Shown one piece after another: positions 38,934 to 45,210 of a stretch of 64,000 nucleotides of DNA (position 1 is the stretch's first letter; each line of letters opens with the position of its first letter). Below the pieces are notes generated by a model. That model searched no databases and had not been told where the DNA came from. It saw nothing but the letters and a program-made list of their open reading frames with translations. The stretch lies in assembly GCA_964447175.1 (NCBI GenBank), contig CAYURP010000005.1:16027-80026 (forward strand), read 5' to 3'. This DNA is from CAYURP01 sp964447175. GTDB taxonomy: Bacteria > Zixibacteria > MSB-5A5 > SM23-73-2. A program made the position numbers and the translations under genes.

Positions 38934-39803
38934 ATGTTGAAGAAAATCTGGACATCCATGCGCCCGGTACACTGGGTGAAAAACGTTCTGGTTTTTGCCG
39001 GACTGATTTTCTCCCAGAACCTCTTTGACCCCTTACTCTTCACAAAATCATTTCTCGGCTTTATTCTTTTCTGTACTGTTTCCAGCTCAGTTTACATTCT
39101 AAACGATATTCTGGATTTGAAGCAGGATAAATTACATCCTATAAAATCAAAACGCCCCCTGGCTTCGGGAGAGCTATCTGTTACTTCAACTCTGGTTTTC
39201 TCTTTGGTTCTGGGAACCATATCCATAGTATTATCATTTTGGCTTCAGAGAAATTTTGGTTTGGTTGTTCTCAGCTATTTTTTGCTGAACCTTTTCTATT
39301 CCCTCTACCTTAAGCACGTAGTTATCCTGGACGTGATGAGCGTGGCTGCAGGTTTTGTCTTAAGAGCAGTGGCAGGAGCTTTAGTGATCGGAGTCACCAT
39401 CTCCTCCTGGCTGGTGGTCTGCACCATACTTCTGGCTTTGTTTTTAGGATTTTCCAAGCGCAGGCACGAGCTCATACTTTTAGAGGATAATGCCATCGGG
39501 CACAGAAAGATTTTAGCTGAATACAGCCCTTATTTTTTAGATCAAATGATCGCTGTAGTAACTGCGTCTACTGTTGTGGCTTACGCTTTTTATACCCTGT
39601 CACCTGAGGTTATGCAGAAACTGGGTACAAAATATATGGATTTGACCATCCCTTTTGTTCTTTACGGTATATTCCGCTACCTTTATCTGATTCACCAGAA
39701 AAAAGAGGGGGGAAGACCTACCAAAATGCTTTTTACTGATAAACCGATTTTAATCAATATTCTTCTTTGGCTGGTTGCAGTTTTTCTTATCCTTTATCTT
39801 TAA
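38934..39803 (+). CDS. UbiA prenyltransferase, decaprenyl-phosphate phosphoribosyltransferase-like
   Basis: 289 residues, about nine helices. 'MRPVHWVKNVLVFAGLIFSQ' at the start and the first aspartate motif 'NDILDLKQDKLHPIKSKRPLASGE' (about 62-84) are the hallmarks of the DPPR-synthase branch of UbiA enzymes, which moves phosphoribose from PRPP to a polyprenyl phosphate. In actinobacteria this makes the arabinan precursor; in FCB genomes the product's use is unclear. The second motif region ('LFLGFSKRRHELILLED') also fits. Nine bases separate it from the DUF362 gene, so one transcript is likely. Confidence 0.85.
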   Translation: MLKKIWTSMRPVHWVKNVLVFAGLIFSQNLFDPLLFTKSFLGFILFCTVSSSVYILNDILDLKQDKLHPIKSKRPLASGELSVTSTLVFSLVLGTISIVLSFWLQRNFGLVVLSYFLLNLFYSLYLKHVVILDVMSVAAGFVLRAVAGALVIGVTISSWLVVCTILLALFLGFSKRRHELILLEDNAIGHRKILAEYSPYFLDQMIAVVTASTVVAYAFYTLSPEVMQKLGTKYMDLTIPFVLYGIFRYLYLIHQKKEGGRPTKMLFTDKPILINILLWLVAVFLILYL

Positions 39804-39812
39804 GGATTGAAA

Positions 39813-40883
39813 ATGTCTAAAGTTGCTGTTCTAAAAACCTCACCTGAAACAATATTAGAGGATTACAAAAAGCTTCTGGAGCTATCTGAGTACCAGAAGT
39901 TCATCTCCCAGGATAAGGAAACCTTGATTAAACTTAACCTGTCCTGGACCAAGTATTTTCCTGCCTGTTCCTCTCAGCCCTGGCAGCTGGAGGGTCTTTT
40001 GAAGACCTTGCTGGAGGACGGATTTCAAAAGAAAAAGCTATTACCTGTGGAGAACAAAACCGTGGTCACTGATCCAATAAAAGGAGCTGAGAACAACAAG
40101 TGGATGAGCGTTTTGAATAAAAACGGAATTGATTTCATACCCTTAACGCAGGTGGAATGGATTAAATATGAGTTCAAAAGTGAATTTTTGAAATTGAATT
40201 TAACCTTTCCAGAGGGGATCGAGATTCCCAAAATGTTTGTTGGCAAGCAGATGATTCACCTGCCCACGGTTAAGACTCACGGGCACTCGGTAACCACCGG
40301 AGCGATAAAAAACTCATTCGGCGGTCTGCTAAAAGAGTACAGACACTATGCGCATAAATACATCCACGAGATACTGGTCGATCTGATGCTAATGCAAAAA
40401 GAGCTTCATCCAGCAGTCTTTGCGGTAATGGACGGGACGGTATGCGGAGACGGAGCTGGCCCCCGAACAATGCAGCCTAAGATTAAGAACTACATCCTGG
40501 CATCAGCAGATTCGGTAGCAATAGATGCAATAGCTGCAAAGATGATGGGGTTTGATCCTTTGAATATTCCTTATCTCAGAATGTGCCAGGAAAGAGATTT
40601 AGGAGTGGCAGATCCCCAAAAAATCGAGATTACAGGCGAGGATATAGAAAAGGTGAATTTCGAATTTAAAGTGAAGAAAAGCTTGGTCATCTGGGGGGAT
40701 CAGATGTTAAGATTAGGTCCTCTAGGTTTTCTTGAGGGCATTTTACTAAAATCCCCATTGGTTGTTTGGGCGCCTTTAGCCTCAAATATTTATCACGACG
40801 TTTTTTGGTATCCTACAATAGGAAAGAGGATAATAAAAAAGTTCAAAGAGACGGAATGGGGCAAGTTATTCGATAAGTATTAA
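39813..40883 (+). CDS. DUF362 domain protein
   Basis: 356 residues from ATG 39813, which has AAGGA just upstream; a TTG two codons earlier is in frame but less likely. Typical DUF362 segments: 'KETLIKLNLSWTKYFPACSS', 'MIHLPTVKTHGHSVTTGAIKNSFGGL', 'AVMDGTVCGDGAGPRTMQPK' and 'ASADSVAIDAIAAKMMGFDP'. No CxxC ferredoxin motifs are present, unlike many DUF362 proteins that carry a 4Fe-4S domain. Function not established. Likely co-transcribed with the prenyltransferase. Confidence 0.85.
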   Translation: MSKVAVLKTSPETILEDYKKLLELSEYQKFISQDKETLIKLNLSWTKYFPACSSQPWQLEGLLKTLLEDGFQKKKLLPVENKTVVTDPIKGAENNKWMSVLNKNGIDFIPLTQVEWIKYEFKSEFLKLNLTFPEGIEIPKMFVGKQMIHLPTVKTHGHSVTTGAIKNSFGGLLKEYRHYAHKYIHEILVDLMLMQKELHPAVFAVMDGTVCGDGAGPRTMQPKIKNYILASADSVAIDAIAAKMMGFDPLNIPYLRMCQERDLGVADPQKIEITGEDIEKVNFEFKVKKSLVIWGDQMLRLGPLGFLEGILLKSPLVVWAPLASNIYHDVFWYPTIGKRIIKKFKETEWGKLFDKY

Positions 40884-40887
40884 TAAC

Positions 40888-41267
40888 GTAGGGGAGCCCC
40901 TTGTGGACTCCCAAAGAAGGAGGGGATAAACCATCGGTTACACGGTGAAGGATGTAGCGTCGGGCTTTATGCCCGACGAGTTTGTAGGTTCAGGAGTTTC
41001 GTGCTCTTGATTTCTCTTGGTGCCAGCTGCGCAGGGTACCTGACCCAGAACTATTCAAACAAAGTCAGGACATCTTGTTCTATCCGTTCATTGGAGTGTC
41101 AAGCCCCGCGCCAGAGGCGGGGGATCTGCGACTTTAGCTTGACCTTTAAGAAAAAACCAGTGAACCTGAAGGTTCACACTCCAAAAATTTATGTATACCG
41201 AGGGATAAATCCTCGGTTATGCGATTATAGAATTAGATACCAGAACCTAACTTAAGTTAGGTTCTGG
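40888..41267. repeat. Hairpin repeat cluster upstream of isochorismatase-like gene
   Basis: Fills the 394-bp gap 40884-41277; no gene. Elements: GGGAG…CTCCC at 40890-40912; CGTCGGGC/GCCCGACG with TTTAT loop at 40958-40978; a nested unit 41093-41182 (outer GGAGTG/CACTCC enclosing GTCAAGC/GCTTGAC and GTGAACCT/AGGTTCAC); CCGAGG/CCTCGG at 41198-41216; and a perfect 28-bp palindrome at 41240-41267 (CCAGAACCTAACTT arm), which may also act as terminator for the converging minus gene. Confidence 0.85.
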
Positions 41268-41277
41268 CTTCTTTATA

Positions 41278-41937
41278 TTATTTTAGTTCTCTCAAAATAT
41301 TATCTGTTTTCGTCACATATGCAAAGCCGAAGGCTAAATTTTTAAGAGTGGATAAGTGTAGCTCTTCATCGACGGTGCCGGTAGCATCCAGAAGAAAAAA
41401 GACCCTGAAGTCTCTCATAAATGCATCTCGAGCTGTGGTCTCGCAGCACAGGTTGGTCATTATTCCACAGAATACCAGATCTGTAATTTTAAGGCATCTT
41501 AAAGTTATCTCCAGGTCGGTATTATAGAATGCACTGTAACGATGTTTGTAAATGATCTTCTCTTCTGGACGAGGTTCTAATTCCTTGTGAATTTCTGCAT
41601 CAGCAGTGTTTTCTATAACCATTCCCTGCCACCACCAGGACATTATGCCTCCGTCCATCTCCGGACTTTTGTGAACGTGAGCAGTATAGATCACCGGCAT
41701 TTTATTTTGTCTAAAAGCTTTGATTAACCTAGCAACATTAGGAATGATGGCTAAGCCGCCAGGAGTAAAGGTCTGGCTTTTTGAATCCAGAAAGAAATTC
41801 TGCATATCTATTACCATAAGAGCAGTGGAGGAAAGATCAGGTTCCATTTTATGTAGATTATAAGGCTTTATCTCCTTTTCCCATAATTTAGCTTTGTCTT
41901 TGAGGTTTGATTCGGTCACGTAAAATTCCTCGTTCAT
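41278..41937 (-). CDS. Isochorismatase-family cysteine hydrolase
   Basis: 219 residues with the family triad: Asp44 (ALMVIDMQNFFLD), Lys131 (IIYKHRYSAFYNT) and Cys164 (GIMTNLCCETTARDAFMRDF). Family members hydrolyse isochorismate, nicotinamide, N-carbamoyl amines or similar small amides; the substrate here cannot be told. It has its own SD (GGAGGAAAAAATG on the minus strand) and stands alone, bracketed by two related repeat clusters in the same orientation. Confidence 0.88.
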   Translation of the reverse strand: MNEEFYVTESNLKDKAKLWEKEIKPYNLHKMEPDLSSTALMVIDMQNFFLDSKSQTFTPGGLAIIPNVARLIKAFRQNKMPVIYTAHVHKSPEMDGGIMSWWWQGMVIENTADAEIHKELEPRPEEKIIYKHRYSAFYNTDLEITLRCLKITDLVFCGIMTNLCCETTARDAFMRDFRVFFLLDATGTVDEELHLSTLKNLAFGFAYVTKTDNILRELK

Positions 41938-42044
41938 TTTTTCCTCCTGTGGTTGAGGGGTTGAGAGTCCATTTTGTCAGGATTTGATAATGTTTTTTAA
42001 TAATAATGTCAATAATAATCTTGAAATATGGAAACATGTGAACA

Positions 42045-42314
42045 AGATCAGGAGACCTTGTTCTACCCGCTTATTGGAGTGTCAAGCTTCAGCTTGACCT
42101 TTAAGAAAAAAACCAGTGAACCTGAAGGTTCGCACTCCAAAAACTTATGTTTATGTGTCAGGTCACACTCATAATAAACCATGAGCAAGACCTGACACAA
42201 CAAAGAACAGGGTGAAGACCCCGACAAATCGGGATTTCGCTAAGCTCAACAAGCTTCACCCCTACGCGTGTATATCGAGTTATTGTTGCGTAGGGGCGGA
42301 GTTCATCTCCGCCC
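42045..42314. repeat. Hairpin repeat cluster downstream side of isochorismatase-like gene
   Basis: Second copy of the 41056-41195 composite: GGAGTG (42076-42081) and CACTCC (42133-42138) enclose GTCAAGC/GCTTGAC (42081-42098) and GAACCT/AGGTTC. Then GTGTCAGGTC/GACCTGACAC (42155-42198) with CTCAT/ATGAG inside; GGGTGAAG/CTTCACCC (42210-42261) with a CCCG/CGGG hairpin inside; and GGGCGGAG/CTCCGCCC (42294-42314). Confidence 0.85.
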
Positions 42315-42393
42315 TGTTGGTTTAGGGTTGATTGTTTTTGGTGGTTAGATTGTAAACACTTGCTTTCTGGTTGAGGAATTTTAAATTAGAAAT

Positions 42394-42504
42394 ATGGACG
42401 AGTCAAAAAAAACTCCCAAAAGGTTTGTCTCTATAATAGCCATAATCTTTATTGTCATCGTTATCTGGATTCTGGAAAGGTTATTGGATTGGCTGTTCGG
42501 ATAA
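42394..42504 (+). CDS. Possible 36-residue single-helix membrane protein
   Basis: ATG at 42394, TAA at 42502. The peptide has a basic N-terminus (MDESKKTPKRF), one hydrophobic helix of about 14 residues (VSIIAIIFIVIVIWI) and an amphipathic end (ERLLDWLFG). The composition is that of a real small membrane protein, but the ribosome site is weak (GAGGAA about 16 bases upstream) and no homologue can be named. Confidence 0.4.
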   Translation: MDESKKTPKRFVSIIAIIFIVIVIWILERLLDWLFG

Positions 42505-42779
42505 AAAAGAGGGCGGAAGCCTGATCAAGGGGGGTGTTCTAACCTTTTGGTTTCCTTGTAATTACTAAGAAAGACAACGAATTAGAAACAATTGAGGCCA
42601 CGCATTATAAGCAATAAAAAACCAAGAAAAAAGAAACCTGATTGAAACGGAATTGACAGGGTCAAGCTGTTGTGGCCCCGTCTTACCCCGTCGTGTTTTG
42701 AATTAGGGAACCGGCCTTCACAACCCTTCATTCAAGAGTTTGCAGAAGGTCTCAAAAATATTAATCCTCAAGAAATATC
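42505..42779. other. Intergenic region beside the cassette; possible gene remnant
   Basis: About 275 bp. On the plus strand a frame without a start codon runs from about 42650 to TAA at 42790 and ends '…PSQPFIQEFAEGLKNINPQE', which reads like a protein C-terminus. It may be a decayed gene or chance. Nothing else seen. Confidence 0.3.
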
Positions 42780-42845
42780 AACTAACGATTAAGCTAAGCG
42801 GCGTGGCGGCTTTATGCCACGTCCGTCTTGAGCGTTTTGTTGGGC
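42780..42845 (-). repeat. attC-like integron recombination site
   Basis: Read on the minus strand: R'' box GCCCAAC (42845-42839), 5-nt spacer, L'' GCTCAAG (42833-42827), variable stem CGTGGC/GCCACG (42821-42816 with 42807-42802), L' CTTAGC (42798-42793), 6-nt spacer, R' GTTAGTT (42786-42780). L'' pairs with L' with one extra C unpaired, the extrahelical base that sets attC polarity. R' fits GTTRRRY at six of seven positions. Length 66 nt, within the usual range. The R'' box starts one base after the endonuclease stop codon. Confidence 0.82.
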
Positions 42846-42846
42846 G

Positions 42847-43545
42847 TTATATTTCTTTTTTCAGTCGTTTGATTTCCTGTTGAATCTGTGCAATTACTTC
42901 TTTGTTCCCGATTTCTCCGTCCAAGCTGAAGACTACAAATACTTTGCCCCCGTATTGTTCTTCAAATTCTGCGAAACTGGCTTTCATTCTTTCAGTAGGA
43001 GAATAATTGCCAAAGTTTGCTTTTGCTGTCACGGGCTTGATTTGAATGCCAAATGCTCTGCCACCAACTTTTGCCACATAGTCAATGTCTCCTGCGTGGT
43101 CAAGTTCAGAATCGGATTCCTCAAAAATTATGTCTGGAAAGATTTTGGCTAACCCGTCATTAACAACAGATTTCTCTCGAAGGAAACCATCAAATGTCCT
43201 GTTGATAGTAAGATTGTAAATGTAATCCATGCAATCCTGAAGTGTCAGTTGGCTAAAAGCTGCTTGCCATTCAGGAATAACTACTTCTGTAATTTTCTCA
43301 TAAAGCCGTTCGCCAAGTTCCCGCAGGCACTCTTGGGTAATTTTAGTTGGCGTTTTTGCCGCTGTGTATGCATTCTCAAAATACCATTGTTCCCATTCTT
43401 GAATTGTCTTTGGCTGGCATTCTCTAATAAGAGTCATTACTGGACCCACTTTATTCGGCCTTGACAATTGATAAGTTTGACAGGCATAGTTCAGGACTTT
43501 TTCTTTCTTGCCAAATTCCATTGAATATCTTCGAATTTTAGGCAT
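42847..43545 (-). CDS. Type II restriction endonuclease, MjaI family
   Basis: Cleaves unmodified DNA; MjaI itself cuts CTAG, so that site is the first guess. 232 residues. The catalytic region is at about 149-171: 'LDHAGDIDYVAKVGGRAFGIQIKP', a PD-(D/E)xK variant with Asp153/Asp155 and Gln168-x-Lys170 in place of the usual acidic-x-Lys. The N-terminus ('FGKKEKVLNYACQTYQLSRP') matches MjaI-type enzymes as I know them. ATG follows the methylase stop directly (TAAATG), so the two are translated together. It is part of the cassette at 42786-44886. Confidence 0.82.
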   Translation of the reverse strand: MPKIRRYSMEFGKKEKVLNYACQTYQLSRPNKVGPVMTLIRECQPKTIQEWEQWYFENAYTAAKTPTKITQECLRELGERLYEKITEVVIPEWQAAFSQLTLQDCMDYIYNLTINRTFDGFLREKSVVNDGLAKIFPDIIFEESDSELDHAGDIDYVAKVGGRAFGIQIKPVTAKANFGNYSPTERMKASFAEFEEQYGGKVFVVFSLDGEIGNKEVIAQIQQEIKRLKKEI

Positions 43546-44838
43546 TTAATGCCTCTGCAAGTTTAAAAATTTATCTTTGTATTTAAAGTCGGTCGATTTA
43601 TCAACGTCTACTAACCCTTGTTTGATTATATGGGCATTGATAAAAGTCTTGTTTCTCAGATAGAGGTAGCAGAGAAGGTTGTTTCGTTCATCATATTTCC
43701 GGTTGTCAAACTTCATAAACACTTTTTGCCCCTTTGTCTTTTCAATCAGGAATTTGATTGCTTGTCCATTAGCAGGTTCCTTTTCTTTTACTCCAAGCAG
43801 GCGAACAACCAAATCATTGTTTAGCTTAACCAACTCTGGGCTTATTACTTCTTTAACTGAATAGTAGATTTCTCTTTCCCCGCTGTTTTTATCAATTTTT
43901 GAGCCGAATTGAAGTTTTCTTGGGTCAATCTTCTTGTCAAGTTTATGAGGGTCTTTGAAGATATAAGGCAGATTGTGAATTTCTTTATTCAGGTCAGTCT
44001 TGACCCTATCATTTAGAAACACATATTCTGTTGCTGCAAGGTCAGATTGATTAATATTCAGTTTATCTTTAACTATTGGAATAAAGTCCGGGTTGATTTC
44101 GTAACCAACCGAATTACGGCCCAAATTTCGGGCGGCAAGTGAAGTTGTACCGCTACCGAGGAATGGGTCTAATACTGTATCACCTGCAAAAGCAAACATT
44201 TTTATTAGCCGAGCAGGTAACTCTTCGGGAAACATTGCAATGTGGCCGTCCTGCTTTGCACCAGCAAAATACCAGTGACCTGAAAAATAAGTATTCCACT
44301 CGTCTTTAGTCATTACAGAAAGTTCTTTATGCTCTTTGGTTGGCTTGGGCGGAATTCCCTGTTTTTTAAAAAGCATAATAAATTCATAGTCAAGTTTTAA
44401 AATTCCGTTTCGGGGGTAGGGGAAACTGCCCATTATAGTGGCACCACCTGTTGTATTGGTCGTTGTTACTTTCTGCCAAATAACTGCTCCCATATAGTCA
44501 AAGCCAATGGTTTCACAGAATTTGATTATTTCTGTTCTGATTGGAATTACTTTATAACGCCCGTAATAAACCGAACGGGCAAACTGGTCGCCAATGTTAA
44601 TGCAAAGTCGGCACCCAGGATGTAATACCCTATGACTCTCTTTCCAAACAAGGTTTAAGTTATTAATATAACTTTCATAACTTTCGTGAAAGCCAATTTG
44701 ATTATCCGTTCCATAGTCTTTTAATTGCCAATATGGAGGCGAAGTAATGACCAGATGAATCGATTTGTCAGCCAAAAGGTTCATTTGCCTGCTATCACCG
44801 GTTATTATTTTATGAATGGTTTTCAATGGTTTCTCCAT
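43546..44838 (-). CDS. DNA methyltransferase (TSPPYW class) with C-terminal SNase-like domain
   Basis: Protects host DNA from the partner endonuclease. 430 residues: motif IV TSPPYW (32-37), typical of N4-cytosine or beta-class enzymes, and motif I DPFLGSG (224-230) in permuted order, covering residues 1-265. Residues about 340-430 read as a staphylococcal-nuclease-like half: 'VVRLLGVKEKEPANGQAIKF', 'RNNLLCYLYLRNKTFINAHIIKQGLVDV', 'FKYKDKFLNLQ'. Where active SNases have RLLGxDTPE this has RLLGVKEKE, so the nuclease is probably dead and may serve DNA binding. No SD before ATG 44838; a TATAAT-type promoter lies close upstream (44861-44889). Confidence 0.85.
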   Translation of the reverse strand: MEKPLKTIHKIITGDSRQMNLLADKSIHLVITSPPYWQLKDYGTDNQIGFHESYESYINNLNLVWKESHRVLHPGCRLCINIGDQFARSVYYGRYKVIPIRTEIIKFCETIGFDYMGAVIWQKVTTTNTTGGATIMGSFPYPRNGILKLDYEFIMLFKKQGIPPKPTKEHKELSVMTKDEWNTYFSGHWYFAGAKQDGHIAMFPEELPARLIKMFAFAGDTVLDPFLGSGTTSLAARNLGRNSVGYEINPDFIPIVKDKLNINQSDLAATEYVFLNDRVKTDLNKEIHNLPYIFKDPHKLDKKIDPRKLQFGSKIDKNSGEREIYYSVKEVISPELVKLNNDLVVRLLGVKEKEPANGQAIKFLIEKTKGQKVFMKFDNRKYDERNNLLCYLYLRNKTFINAHIIKQGLVDVDKSTDFKYKDKFLNLQRH

Positions 44839-44860
44839 TTATACAGTTCAACATTTTTTC

Positions 44861-44889
44861 ATTATATCTTGATATCTTGCGCCCAACAA
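44861..44889 (-). promoter_or_regulatory. Promoter of the restriction-modification cassette
   Basis: On the minus strand TTGTTG (44889-44884), a 17-bp spacer and a perfect TATAAT (44866-44861), about 22 bp before the methylase ATG. The -35 box straddles the cassette junction: its last three bases belong to the cassette and its first three to the flanking DNA. Confidence 0.65.
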
Positions 44890-45210
44890 TGATTATACAA
44901 TCTGTATAAAACGGGAAACGCAGACTGTTTGTTTCTGTATAAGAAGATCCCGTCTCTTCTTGTGATTTCGCTCAACTCCCCTCATTTAAGTGGTTTACCT
45001 CCTCACTCACCTTTAAACACCCCAGGTTATATTGCTTCTAACCCGATCTCCGGGAAAACCTATTCGATTTATATTGTAAACGTAAGCATTTGTGCAAGCT
45101 TGTCAAGCACTTTTTAGATTGTTTACCCGGTTGGCAATATTTTGTTCAGATAAAAAAAGGGCGGAAGATCGTCTCTTCCGCCCTGTTTATTGTTCTTCTT
45201 CTGATATTTT
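44890..45210. other. Intergenic region, no gene seen apart from terminator
   Basis: About 320 bp downstream of the cassette boundary on the plus strand. It contains the terminator at 45152-45183 and the AT-rich stretch 45060-45130; no second attC-like site could be found here. Confidence 0.5.
45152..45183 (-). terminator. Terminator of the S9 peptidase gene
   Basis: 10-bp stem GGGCGGAAGA/TCTTCCGCCC (45159-45168 with 45174-45183) followed on the minus strand by a run of seven T. Confidence 0.85.

Larger units (their letters stand above)
42786..44886 (-). mobile_element. Integron-type gene cassette carrying a restriction-modification pair
   Basis: 2.1-kb segment from the crossover point in GTTGGGC (minus strand, 44887-44881) to the crossover point in the attC-like R' box (42786). 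The 5' six bases TTGGGC are the exact complement of the GCCCAA in the R'' box at the other end, as required when a circular cassette closes its own attC. Both genes read in the standard direction, with attC at their 3' end. No second attC was found upstream and no intI is in the window, so this may be a single insertion at a secondary site or the edge of an integrase-less array. Precise excision would leave AACTAACAATGAT on the plus strand. Confidence 0.75.

Noticed and set aside
42650..42792. Gene cut off by the cassette insertion
   Set aside because: The frame stays open across the restored site, but it has no start codon and the continuation past the junction does not look like protein; too weak to call.
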